From the NCBI RefSeq assembly GCF_034377285.1, contig NZ_CP139715.1, positions 1,054,001-1,118,000 of the forward strand: a stretch of DNA of 64,000 nt. The letters are read 5' to 3'. Every line of letters starts with the position of its first letter. Position 1 is the first letter of the stretch. Positions 35,156-43,132 of the stretch are shown here, in pieces. The translations under genes and the position numbers were made by a program. This stretch comes from Thalassobaculum sp. OXR-137 (GTDB lineage Bacteria > Pseudomonadota > Alphaproteobacteria > Thalassobaculales > Thalassobaculaceae). The notes beneath the pieces were generated by a model. The model was not told where the DNA came from and searched no databases. It was given only the letters and a program-made list of their open reading frames with translations.

Positions 35156-35586
35156 CCAGAATCCTCCTCGGCAGGAAGGCCGATCAGACCGCGACGGAGG
35201 GCCTGAACCTCTTCTCGCATGCGAATGAGAAGAGGTTCGATCTCGGCCGCGTCGAGGACGGCACCTCCGTTGACTGCGCGGGCAAGCTGGTTGAGATTGC
35301 CAGCCGATCGCGCCAACGCCTGCCAGGCCGCACCATTCACCGCAGGCACGACGACGCGCCGACGCCCTCGACGCCTGAGCGCCGCATCACGGATCACCTC
35401 GGAAAGCGGGATGCCGTCCGTTGCATCGGCCACGAGGGCAAGCTCAGACGCCGAGAACCGCACCGTTACGCGTGCCTCCCGAGGGGCAAGCGAACGAGGA
35501 CGGCCGCCAAGATGGCAGCGTCGGGGGGCGGCGGTGGCGATGGCGTCCTGCGGCACGTACAGCGTCTCCAAGGGGTCGAGGGGCAA
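35152..35586 (-). CDS. mobC: MobC-like relaxosome accessory protein
   Basis: The 144-residue frame includes a ribbon-helix-helix-like segment (EARVTVRFSASELALVADAT) and the family hallmark SAGNLNQLARAVN in the C-terminal third. MobC proteins bind oriT and help the relaxase melt the nick site. The frame opens with TTG at 35586; a GTG at 35556, with GGAG nine bases upstream, is an equally good start. The stop overlaps the mobA start. Confidence 0.82.
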   Translation of the reverse strand: MPLDPLETLYVPQDAIATAAPRRCHLGGRPRSLAPREARVTVRFSASELALVADATDGIPLSEVIRDAALRRRGRRRVVVPAVNGAAWQALARSAGNLNQLARAVNGGAVLDAAEIEPLLIRMREEVQALRRGLIGLPAEEDSG

Positions 35587-35828
35587 AGCCCCCGCAAGCC
35601 TGAACGCGACCGAAGGGAGTGGTCAGGAGTTCCTGTCGGCAGACAAGAACATAGCTTGCTCCTCACCAATATCCGGGATCGTCATGCAATAAAGCAAGGA
35701 AGTCGAAGTAACCTAACAGTCGGTAATAGAATTGATGCAGAAGGATTTCCTTTTGCAACAAAACTAGAATCTAGAATTTCTGCAGACTACAATGTTGCAT
35801 AAGGCTGTTGCACAATGGAGACTGCAAG
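35587..35828. other. Control region between mobC and resolvase: candidate oriT and resolution site
   Basis: These 242 bases separate divergent mobC and the resolvase, where IncQ-type modules keep oriT. CCTTTTGCAACA (35749-35760) and TGTTGCATAAGG (35793-35804) are an 11-of-12 inverted repeat, with another TTGCAC at 35808. They are plausible resolvase subsites just before its start. GGGGC-AAA-GCCCC at the mobC start is a further small hairpin. I cannot name a nick sequence. Confidence 0.45.
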
Positions 35829-36386
35829 ATGGGAAGAATTTACGGGTACGGACGTGTTTCGACCGACGATCAGGACCTCGGCCTACAAACTGATGCGCTT
35901 CTTGCCGCCGGTGTTGCCGATGGGGATATCTTCACTGATCAGGGCATCAGCGGGTCATGTTCCGACCGGCCGGGGCTAGACCGGCTGCTTGCTACCGTCG
36001 AACGCGGCGACGTGATTGTGATCTGGCGCCTCGACCGGCTCGGACGATCGGTCGTTCACCTCGCGAACATGGCAGAAGACCTCAGTCAACGCGGTGTTGG
36101 TCTGCGGTCACTGTCGGACGGTGTGGATACTTCCACGGCGACGGGCAGGCTTGTCTACTCGATCTTGTCGTCGTTGGCGGAGTTCGAACGTGAGACGATT
36201 CGAGAGCGAGTGAAGGCCGGGATGGCCGCCGCCAAGAAGCGAGGTGTCGGCCTCGGTCGGCGCCCGGCGCTGACCTCTCATCAGCGCGAGCACGCGAAGA
36301 ACCTCAGAGCAGAAGGCCACTCATGCGCTTCGGTCGCCGCTATTCTCGGCGTTGATCGGTCGACTGTTTGGAGGGCTACTCAGTAG
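35829..36386 (+). CDS. Small serine recombinase (resolvase/invertase family)
   Basis: The 185-residue protein has the resolvase catalytic domain (1-125) with Ser in YGYGRVSTDDQD, the RLDRLGRSVVHL motif and LAEFERETIRERVKAGMAAAKKRG. The C-terminal helix-turn-helix is ASVAAILGVDRSTVWRA. It starts at ATG 35829, with GGAG eight bases upstream. It probably resolves multimers of the excised circular element. The candidate sites are in the upstream dyad at 35749-35804. Confidence 0.92.
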   Translation: MGRIYGYGRVSTDDQDLGLQTDALLAAGVADGDIFTDQGISGSCSDRPGLDRLLATVERGDVIVIWRLDRLGRSVVHLANMAEDLSQRGVGLRSLSDGVDTSTATGRLVYSILSSLAEFERETIRERVKAGMAAAKKRGVGLGRRPALTSHQREHAKNLRAEGHSCASVAAILGVDRSTVWRATQ

Positions 36387-36395
36387 GCGGAGGGG

Positions 36396-37580
36396 TCAGA
36401 ACGGTACCTGTTCGTCCTCCGATTCCATCGGCGTAGGTTCCGGAGGCGGATCTTCGGGCCGCTGCTGGTCATGAACGTGTTTCGGGATAGCCGTATTATT
36501 CCGTAGATCGTACACGGACTCGATTTCTCGCGCTGATACGCCTGTCCGCCCGGAAACGACGATGGCCGGGCGTTTCACGCCATCGCCATAGTCCCACTCC
36601 GTGACGAAAAGGGCGCGAAACCCCGCGGACCGGAAAAGCCAGTCAGGGCGGCGCACAGGATTGCCACGGTGCCAACGGGCGCGGATGTCGCCGTTCCGGT
36701 CAACGACCTGATCACAAGCGTTAAGCTCATGAAGGAACCTTCGGAACTCGCCAACGGCACGGCACAGCGCCAGCCCCTTGGTCTGCCGATAGATCTCCGC
36801 AAGTTCGGCGTGCGTCCAGTCGTCGGAAGCCGTCGCCGCTAGACCGCCCGATAGGTACTGCGGAAGGCCATAGATTGAATGATCTGTTTCTTCGTTGTCG
36901 ACAGCAGTCCAGATATCCCATCCATTTTCAATAAAGACGCTCTTAAAGTCGTCTAGGTCGTCGGCTGCGGTTCTCGCCACTAGGTGAAAGTGTTGATATG
37001 CCGTGCCCGTCGCTTGTGCATCCTTCGCAAAATGCGCGCTAACCATGTCGACGACGACGCTAGATTTCCGCACAGCGAGACGCACAAGGTTGTTCAGGTC
37101 ACGGCTTGTCGACGAGTGCGCGGCGCGGATCTCACGAAGAGGGATCTGATGCCGAGGCGGAGTAAGACGAACCTGTTCCGTCCGGTTGATCCCGGTCACT
37201 CTCGTGAAGGCGCCGTACTGCCGCGCTTGCTCCTTTTTTCGTGCGAGCGACTGAGACGGAAATCCCTGCCACCTGCGCAGCCGACCGCCCTCCCGTACTC
37301 GCCGCAGCCCGGAGCCGTCCATCGCCACCACAGTTTCACCGACGAGTGGGTCATCTTCGTAGAAGACCTCGGCCGGGTCGATACCGCCCAAGATTAGCCG
37401 GGCAGCGATGATCTCGTCCGCTCGGTGAACGTCATATGCCGGGATATCCCGCTGAGCCATCTGCCATTCGTCGGGCGGCAGAACATCATCCATAGCGGAC
37501 AGAATGCTTCCGCGCCGACGCCAAGACTGATTGCGGTTGGCGAAGCCAGCAGATACAATACAAATAGGAAGGGCAGTCAT
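36396..37580 (-). CDS. Candidate HUH-type replication protein of the element
   Basis: The 394-residue protein (ATG at 37580, AGGGA upstream; another ATG at 37493) has an HFH motif in GTAYQHFHLVARTA, preceded by a long helix SRDLNNLVRLAVRKSSVVVDMV. This is the layout of HUH nuclease motifs in small Rep and relaxase proteins. A YGLPQYLSGGL segment downstream could hold the nicking Tyr, but the usual Y-x3-K is not clear. It lies between integrase and resolvase, where mobilizable elements often keep a rep gene. The function is inferred from motif and place. Confidence 0.45.
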   Translation of the reverse strand: MTALPICIVSAGFANRNQSWRRRGSILSAMDDVLPPDEWQMAQRDIPAYDVHRADEIIAARLILGGIDPAEVFYEDDPLVGETVVAMDGSGLRRVREGGRLRRWQGFPSQSLARKKEQARQYGAFTRVTGINRTEQVRLTPPRHQIPLREIRAAHSSTSRDLNNLVRLAVRKSSVVVDMVSAHFAKDAQATGTAYQHFHLVARTAADDLDDFKSVFIENGWDIWTAVDNEETDHSIYGLPQYLSGGLAATASDDWTHAELAEIYRQTKGLALCRAVGEFRRFLHELNACDQVVDRNGDIRARWHRGNPVRRPDWLFRSAGFRALFVTEWDYGDGVKRPAIVVSGRTGVSAREIESVYDLRNNTAIPKHVHDQQRPEDPPPEPTPMESEDEQVPF

Positions 37581-37661
37581 CGTTCGTCCCTGCGTTACTG
37601 TCGATCCAGAAGGTTGGCGCCTTCTCGATCCCACGATTCCGAAGAACAAGAGTTCAACGAA

Positions 37662-37690
37662 AAGGCCCGGCGTTGTATCCGGGCCTTTTC
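37662..37690 (-). terminator. Rho-independent terminator after the integrase gene
   Basis: AAGGCCCGG (37662-37670) pairs perfectly with CCGGGCCTT (37679-37687), with T-rich ends on both strands. It separates the integrase gene from the candidate rep gene. Confidence 0.85.
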
Positions 37691-37715
37691 TAGTTTGCGC
37701 ATGCCGTATCGCTGA

Positions 37716-39395
37716 TCACAAGGAATTCGATTTCGCGGCTTCTTGTTGTTCAAGCCATTCGGCATATTCGACGGCCGCAATATCGTCAGCCGACGCTTTC
37801 AAAATCCGCCCCTCTCCTTTCAACAGCGAAAACCCGAAAGCCCCATAGTCCACCATTGCCGCACGGGGCCTCTTCCGCCGACGATACAGTGCGAGTACGT
37901 CGCTATCTCCAAACTCAAGCCGTTCCAAGACCCGCCTGAGTTCCTGATTGATGCGTGCACGGAGCCGGTACCGGTCCTCGCCCTCAAGCTCTTCCTGCTG
38001 CCGCCACATTTCGGCAACCAGATCCACCCTCTCTCGTGCATCGGCCGCCGTTGCCGTTGCCGCCCGCCACTCTTCCTCAGCCGCCTTGAGTTCGGAATCG
38101 AGGCGGTCGAGGGTGTCGGTTAGCTCTAAGACTCGGTCGATTGCGAATTGAACTTTCTTCTCTACAAGAACGGCCCATTCTTTCCGGCCGTCCTCAGTGT
38201 CGGCGATCTGCGCCCGCAAGCCCTCGACCCGCTGCGCCAACTCAGCCGCTGCGTTGGCGTCGTTCGTCGTGACTACGCGTGACCAGTCGACGCGACGGAG
38301 CGCCGTCAAGATGCTGCGCTCTGTCGACGCGTACTTCCAATGCCGCGCGTGCCCACAACCTAGGCCGCGCTGGCGGGAATCGCACGTGAGGTACGGACCA
38401 CCGGATTTCGCGGAGTTGCCCTTATCGAGGTAGATCATGGTCCCGCCGCACTCGCATTTTGCAAGCCCGCTAAAAAGGTTAGCGAAGTTCTTGCCTCTGC
38501 GACCGGCTCCCCGGCCGGGTCTGACATTGCGCTCGCGTGCCGCCGCTCGTGCCCGCCAGAACAGTGCCTCATCAACCACCGCCGGGAAGTAGTCGAGGAC
38601 CGGTGCGCCTTCCGGGACGCGCTTCCCGCTCCGCTTGCTGTGCGGCTGGTATGTGCCCGTTACCGCGGGGTTATTTAGGATCTTTGTCACGTACGACTGC
38701 TGCCAGCCGCGCGACCGGCCAAACGGCTGCACCCCTTCGCGGTTCAATCTGGCAGTGATCGAGTACGCGCCGACACCGTCCGCAGCCTCCTGAAAAATTC
38801 GCCTGACGACGGCAGCACGCTCAGGGATGGGCTGGAATTTCCCATCCACGACACGCAACCACGCTGGCGCCCGCGACGTGACAATGCTCCCTTCAGCGGC
38901 AAGTTCCTTCTTCTTTCTCCAGACCGATCCCAGCCGGTCCGACTTCATCTGGCTCTCTTCGTGAGCGCGTGCCATCACCCCAATGGAAATGAGAAGCTGC
39001 GACCAGTTCTTAACTATAGATTCGCGGCTGTAGCGCTGATGGTCAGCTAAGGTGACGATCTCAATACCAGCGCGGATTAGCCCGGAGAATTGATCGAGCG
39101 CGTCGAAGACATTTTGACGACTGAGGCGATCAAGACTTTCGACAATCAGAATACTTCCGCGCGGCACCTTTCCGGCCTCGACAAGATCGAGAAACGCGCC
39201 CAATGCACCACGCTCTCTGTGCACGCCTCGATATGCACTCACACCAAGGTCTCGGAGCGAGTCGTCGAGTTCGAGGCCGTGCTTCTCGGCGTATTCGCGG
39301 GAAGCATCGAGTTGGCGCCTGAGGCTGTCACCTCGAAGCTGCTCAGGGCGGCTAAAGCGGACGTAGCTATAGGCACGAGGCTGGGGTGAGGTCAT
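37716..39395 (-). CDS. int: Large serine recombinase (integrase of the element)
   Basis: The 559-residue protein has the N-terminal catalytic domain with Ser15 in YSYVRFSRPEQ and the ESLDRLSRQN motif near 88. A recombinase domain (about 170-275, APAWLRVVDGKF and NREGVQPFGRS) follows. A zinc ribbon with CECGG and CDSRQRGLGCGH lies near 310-345, then a coiled coil (about 385-475). This is the classic architecture of phage-type serine integrases. The gene starts 36 bases inside the right end of the element, next to attR, and would be its own excision and integration enzyme. No excisionase was recognised. Confidence 0.95.
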   Translation of the reverse strand: MTSPQPRAYSYVRFSRPEQLRGDSLRRQLDASREYAEKHGLELDDSLRDLGVSAYRGVHRERGALGAFLDLVEAGKVPRGSILIVESLDRLSRQNVFDALDQFSGLIRAGIEIVTLADHQRYSRESIVKNWSQLLISIGVMARAHEESQMKSDRLGSVWRKKKELAAEGSIVTSRAPAWLRVVDGKFQPIPERAAVVRRIFQEAADGVGAYSITARLNREGVQPFGRSRGWQQSYVTKILNNPAVTGTYQPHSKRSGKRVPEGAPVLDYFPAVVDEALFWRARAAARERNVRPGRGAGRRGKNFANLFSGLAKCECGGTMIYLDKGNSAKSGGPYLTCDSRQRGLGCGHARHWKYASTERSILTALRRVDWSRVVTTNDANAAAELAQRVEGLRAQIADTEDGRKEWAVLVEKKVQFAIDRVLELTDTLDRLDSELKAAEEEWRAATATAADARERVDLVAEMWRQQEELEGEDRYRLRARINQELRRVLERLEFGDSDVLALYRRRKRPRAAMVDYGAFGFSLLKGEGRILKASADDIAAVEYAEWLEQQEAAKSNSL

Positions 39396-39420
39396 CGCCG
39401 AATCTCCTTACTCAGAATAT

Positions 39421-39470
39421 AATCATTTCTGTAATTGACTACAACATCCTCATGGTCGGCCCGCCGGGGG
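39421..39470. other. attR junction of the integrated element
   Basis: Element sequence GTAATTGACTACAACATC (39431-39448) joins comM sequence CATGGTCGGC at the CT dinucleotide 39449-39450. Combined with the left end it gives a symmetric attP with nine-base arms GTAATTGAC/GTCAATTAC. Symmetry continues outwards (AATCATTTCT against AGTCAGTTCA, 7 of 10). Confidence 0.88.
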
Positions 39471-40327
39471 CCGGCAAGTCGATGATGGCCGCCCGCCTGC
39501 CCGGCCTGCTGCCGCCGCTCACCCCGGCGGAGGCGCTGGAAGTTTCGATGATCCGGTCGGTTGCCGGCATTCTGAAGGAAGGGCGGATCGAGCGCAGCCG
39601 CCCATTCCGCGACCCGCACCATTCCAGCTCCGCCCCCGCCCTGGTCGGCGGCGGCATCCGGGCCAAACCGGGGGAAGTGTCGCTTGCCCATCGCGGCGTG
39701 CTGTTCCTGGACGAGCTGGCCGAATTTCCGCGCCCGGTGCTGGATGCCCTGCGCCAGCCGATCGAGACCGGCGAGGCGGTGATCGCGCGGGCCAACCATC
39801 ACGTCACCTATCCGGCCCGCTTCCAGCTCGTCGCGGCGATGAACCCCTGCCGCTGCGGCCATCTGGCCGACCCGGCCCGCGCCTGTTCGCGCGCCCCGCG
39901 CTGCGGCGGCGATTATCAGAGCCGGCTTTCCGGTCCCCTTCTAGATCGTTTCGATCTCGTCATAGACGTCCAGGCGGTGTCCGCGGCGGATCTGTCCCTG
40001 CCGCCGCCGGCGGAAGGCACCGCCGCCGTCGCCGCCCGGGTGGCCGCGGCCCGCGCCGTGCAGACCGAACGTTACCGCCGGCTCGATCCGAGCGGGGCGG
40101 TGCGCACCAACGCCGACGCCAATGGCGAGCTGCTGACCGCCGTGGCCGAGCCCGACGTCCCGGGCCGGGATCTGATGCGGCGGGCGGCGGAAAAGCTGCA
40201 CCTGTCGGCGCGGGGATATCACCGGGTCCTCAAGGTCGCCCGCACCCTGGCCGATCTCGACCGGTCGGAAACCGTCAGCCGGATCCACGTGGCCGAGGCG
40301 CTGGCCTATCGCGGGCGCGGCGGCTGA
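39451..40327 (+). pseudogene. comM: ComM (YifB) 3' fragment, displaced by the integrated element
   Basis: This carries the AAA+ and C-terminal domains of ComM: Walker A MVGPPGAGKS just right of the junction, the VSMIRSVAG...DPHHSSS segment, Walker B GVLFLDELAEF, a four-Cys zinc-like CRCGHLADPARACSRAPRC and the Mg-chelatase C-domain ending LAYRGRGG. Without its own start it is silent unless read from an element ATG at 39386 upstream in the same frame. It has no internal defect, so excision would restore a full gene. Confidence 0.93.
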
Positions 40328-40429
40328 CGGGCCGTTCCACGCGCCACCCCTTGACTTCCTCCCGCGCGCGCCACCTCCCTGTCCGGGTCGGCACGCCCCG
40401 ATCGGAACACGTGGGAGGCGAAACGGGCG

Positions 40430-40978
40430 ATGCTCGCATCGGGCTCGGACATATCGGAACTGCTGGCCCGGGTGGCCGGCGGCGACCGAAAGGCCTTCGC
40501 CCTCCTCTATGATGCGACCGCGCCGAAACTCTATGGCATCGTCCTGCGTATCTTGCGGCGGCGGGACGAGGCCGACGAGGTGGCGCAGGACGTGTATGTG
40601 AAAATCTGGCAGCGCGCGGGGGATTTCGATCCGAGCCGGGCGTCCCCCATCACCTGGATGGCGACCATTGCGCGGAACCGGGCCCTGGACGAGGTCCGGC
40701 GCGCCCGCCCGGTGACGGTCTCCGACGACATCGCCCTGGAGCGCGCGGCCGATCCGGCGCCCTCGGCCCTGGCCGCCGCCGAGGCCGGCGAAGACCGTGC
40801 CCGGCTGGACCGGTGCCTGGATCTGCTGGAGGGGGACCGGGCCCGCCTGGTGCGGCTCGCCTATCTCGACGGCCTGTCCCGGCAGGAACTGGCGGATCGG
40901 TTCGGCCAGCCGGTGGGCACCGTGAAGACCTGGCTGCACCGCAGCCTGAAGCAGCTCAAGGACTGCCTGGCACCATGA
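40430..40978 (+). CDS. ECF-type RNA polymerase sigma factor
   Basis: The 182-residue sigma factor has region 2 (about 28-65, FALLYDATAPKLYGIVLRIL and EADEVAQDVYVKIWQ), the -10 recognition helix SPITWMATIARNRALDEVRR, and region 4 (about 130-178, LSRQELADRFGQPVGTVKTWLHRSLKQLK). The anti-sigma gene overlaps its stop (ATGA). This sigma and RskA-type pair resembles SigK/ECF19-like groups controlled by a membrane anti-sigma factor. Confidence 0.93.
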   Translation: MLASGSDISELLARVAGGDRKAFALLYDATAPKLYGIVLRILRRRDEADEVAQDVYVKIWQRAGDFDPSRASPITWMATIARNRALDEVRRARPVTVSDDIALERAADPAPSALAAAEAGEDRARLDRCLDLLEGDRARLVRLAYLDGLSRQELADRFGQPVGTVKTWLHRSLKQLKDCLAP

Positions 40979-41688
40979 CCGAGGGCGAGGACATCGACCT
41001 GTTGGCCGCCGAATACGCGCTCGGCACGCTGGACGCCGCCGAGCGCGCCGCGGTGGCCGCACGCCGCCAGCGCGAGCCGGCTCTGGACGCGGCGATCTCC
41101 GCCTGGGAGGCGCGGCTGGCGCCGATGCTCGACGAGGTCACGCCGGTGGCACCGCCGGCCCGGCTGTTCCCGGCGATCGACGCCGCGCTCGATGCGCCGG
41201 GGCCGGACGGGAGCGAACTCGACCGGGTGCGTCGGCGGCTCGGGCGCTGGCGGGCCGCCGCCGTCGCTTCCGCGGCGCTCGCCGCCTGCCTGGCGGGAGT
41301 GCTGCTGATGCGCGAGACGGTGCTGGCGCCGGCCCCGGAGTCCCAGACGTTCGTGGCGGTCTTCCATGACGGGGACACCCAGCCGCGGTTCCTGCTCTCG
41401 GTCGATCTGGAGAGCCGGGAACTCACCATCCGACCGGTCACGGCGGAGCCGGTGGAGAACAGAACCTACCAGCTCTGGATCGTCGGCGAGGGCATCTCGC
41501 CGGTGCCGCGCTCGCTCGGCCTTGTCGAGGACGTCTCCGGCGCGACCCGCAAGCGGCTGGAGCAGTACGATCCGGCTCTGCTGCGCCGGGCGACCTTCGG
41601 AATCAGCGTCGAGCCCGCCGGTGGCTCGCCCACCGGCAGGCCTACCGGTCCGGCCCTGCACGGGACCCTGATCCCGGCCGGCGACTGA
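40975..41688 (+). CDS. Membrane anti-sigma factor, RskA-like
   Basis: The 237-residue protein has a cytoplasmic N-terminal anti-sigma domain (LLAAEYALGTLDAAERAAVAARR, about 7-40). One membrane helix follows (about 90-112), then a periplasmic RskA-like domain (about 120-235, with TYQLWIVGEGISPVPRSLG). It probably holds the upstream sigma factor at the membrane until a periplasmic signal triggers proteolysis. Start and stop positions show an operon with the sigma gene. Confidence 0.9.
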   Translation: MTEGEDIDLLAAEYALGTLDAAERAAVAARRQREPALDAAISAWEARLAPMLDEVTPVAPPARLFPAIDAALDAPGPDGSELDRVRRRLGRWRAAAVASAALAACLAGVLLMRETVLAPAPESQTFVAVFHDGDTQPRFLLSVDLESRELTIRPVTAEPVENRTYQLWIVGEGISPVPRSLGLVEDVSGATRKRLEQYDPALLRRATFGISVEPAGGSPTGRPTGPALHGTLIPAGD

Positions 41689-41821
41689 GCGGTCGGAAAA
41701 AAAGCGTCCGGATCTGAAACCTATCGCGAAACCCTCCGTATCTGCTCTCGGCTTCAACGGGAGCCGGCGCCGGATCCCCACACCCGGCGCACCCGAGAAC
41801 AGACGAACGAGGATTCACGAC

Positions 41822-42250
41822 ATGACCGCCACTTTCGCGAAACACAGCCTGATCGCCTCCGTCCTCTTCAGCGGCCTCGCCTTCGGCGGCACGGTCCAGG
41901 CCATGGACCACGCCGACGTCAAGGTGTCGAACCAGTCGGTGGCCGAAGGCTCGGTGACCGCCATGCAGGTCATGGCGCCGGAGAACGGCTGGCTCGTGGT
42001 TCACCGCACGGGCGCCGACCACAAGCCCGGCCCGGTCGTCGGTTACGCGCCCCTGAAGAAGGGCGAGAACGCCCATGTCACCGCTCTGCTGTCGGAGCCG
42101 GTGAAATCCGGCGAGATGCTGATGCTCATGGTCCACAGCGAGGCCGGCGGGTCGAAGACCGGCATCTTCGAATACACCCTCGGCGCCAAGGAAGACGGTC
42201 CGATCAAGCCGGACGGCAAGCTGGTCATGACGGTGATCACCGCCGAGTGA
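41822..42250 (+). CDS. Secreted DUF7282 domain protein
   Basis: The 142-residue protein has a signal peptide (1-27, ending VQA). A compact beta domain follows, with VSNQSVAEGSVTAMQVMAPENGWLVVH, KPGPVVGYAPLKKGENAHVTALL and a late MVHSEAGGSKTGIFEY, the DUF7282 pattern. The role is unknown, probably periplasmic. It follows the sigma and anti-sigma pair after 133 bases. A stretch GAAACC-N14-CCGTAT before it is reminiscent of ECF promoters, so it may be a regulon member; this is weak. Confidence 0.75.
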   Translation: MTATFAKHSLIASVLFSGLAFGGTVQAMDHADVKVSNQSVAEGSVTAMQVMAPENGWLVVHRTGADHKPGPVVGYAPLKKGENAHVTALLSEPVKSGEMLMLMVHSEAGGSKTGIFEYTLGAKEDGPIKPDGKLVMTVITAE

Positions 42251-42270
42251 CCCGCAGACACGGCCTGATT

Positions 42271-42308
42271 GAGTATCATATTACTCGACTCTGAGTATTA
42301 AATTACTC
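42271..42308. promoter_or_regulatory. Two tandem palindromes upstream of the secreted nuclease
   Basis: GAGTATCATATTACTC (42271-42286) and GAGTATTAAATTACTC (42293-42308) share GAGTA-N6-TACTC arms. Their centres are 22 bases apart, two helical turns. This is the layout of a dimeric repressor or activator operator, about 40 bases before the nuclease start. Confidence 0.65.
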
Positions 42309-42310
42309 AT

Positions 42311-42343
42311 ACTCCCTCCCGGTTTCAGCGATCGGGAGGGAGT
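42311..42343 (+). promoter_or_regulatory. Hairpin covering the ribosome binding site of the nuclease gene
   Basis: ACTCCCTCCCG (42311-42321) is the exact complement of CGGGAGGGAGT (42333-42343), with an 11-base loop. The right arm is the GGGAGGGAG ribosome site, ending one base before the ATG at 42345. The folded RNA would block initiation. Confidence 0.7.
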
Positions 42344-42344
42344 C

Positions 42345-43118
42345 ATGCATCGGATCGCCGTTTGGCTGACGGTCCTCTGCGCGACACTGCCGCTCTGCCT
42401 TCCGGCCGCCGGGCAGATGCTGGTCACCGAGGCCTGCATGGGCGCCTGCCCGCAGGGGTCCGGAACCCTGGCGAACCAAGTGATCGTCCGGCCGGCCTAT
42501 ACCCTGTCCAACAACCCGGTCACCAAATTCGCCGACTGGATTGCCTATACGGTCGACGCCCGCAATTTCGGTCCCAGCCGCACCCGGACATGGAAAGCCG
42601 ATCCGGATCTGCCGGAGAGTGCGACCCTGGAGCCCGAGGATTACCGGGATGCGGCAGCCATCCTGAAGACGGACCGCGGCCATCAGGCACCGCTCGCTTC
42701 CTTTGCCGGAATGGAGAGCTGGGCGACCACCAACTACCTGTCGAACATCACCCCGCAGGCGAGCGCGCTGAACCAGGGGCCGTGGGTCCGGCTGGAGACG
42801 GCGGTGCGGGCGCTGGCCACCGGTATGGGCGGAACGGTCCATGTGGTGACCGGGCCGCTCTACGAGCGCCCGATGCCGTCGTTGCCCGGGGCCGACGAGC
42901 CGCATGTGGTCCCATCGGGCTACTTCAAGATCGTGGCGATCGGCCGGGGGCGGTCGGTCGTGGCCTTCACGATGGACCAGGATCTGGACCGGGCGGCGGA
43001 TTTCTGCGCCACCCGGGTGCCGATATACGAGTTGGAAGTCCGCGTCCGCCTGCACTTCTTCGCCGGCCGCGAGGCCATCGGCGACCCGGCCGAGGCCTTT
43101 GCCGCGCTGGGGTGCTGA
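42345..43118 (+). CDS. Secreted DNA/RNA non-specific endonuclease (NUC family)
   Basis: The 257-residue protein has a signal peptide (1-23) and the nuclease motif TDRGHQAPLASF with catalytic His113. The metal-binding Asn lies in TTNYLSNITPQASALNQGPW downstream, as in Serratia nuclease and NucA. Four N- and C-terminal cysteines may form disulfides in the periplasm or outside. Such enzymes degrade DNA and RNA without sequence preference. Expression appears doubly guarded by the two palindromes and the hairpin directly upstream. No immunity gene was recognised beside it. Confidence 0.87.
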   Translation: MHRIAVWLTVLCATLPLCLPAAGQMLVTEACMGACPQGSGTLANQVIVRPAYTLSNNPVTKFADWIAYTVDARNFGPSRTRTWKADPDLPESATLEPEDYRDAAAILKTDRGHQAPLASFAGMESWATTNYLSNITPQASALNQGPWVRLETAVRALATGMGGTVHVVTGPLYERPMPSLPGADEPHVVPSGYFKIVAIGRGRSVVAFTMDQDLDRAADFCATRVPIYELEVRVRLHFFAGREAIGDPAEAFAALGC

Positions 43119-43132
43119 CGTCGGAGCGAAGC

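Larger units (their letters stand above)
25221..39450. mobile_element. Integrative and mobilizable element inserted in comM
   Basis: The element is 14,230 bp long. It carries a large serine recombinase beside attR, a small serine resolvase, a MobC/MobA mobilization module, an HUH-like candidate Rep, a restriction-modification cargo with Vsr next to attL, and a group of poorly known genes. There is no type IV secretion gene, so it would need a helper conjugation system. Base composition is AT-richer than the chromosome, most clearly in the restriction region. The rejoined ends give a dyad-symmetric attP, with GTAATTGAC and GTCAATTAC each nine bases from the central CT arms. The boundaries are exact to the base apart from the shared CT. 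Confidence 0.93.

Noticed and set aside
42311-42343. Hairpin read as a terminator for the DUF7282 gene
   Set aside because: It has no T-run on the plus strand and its right arm is the ribosome site of the next gene, one base from the ATG. A regulatory stem fits better, though weak termination is not excluded.
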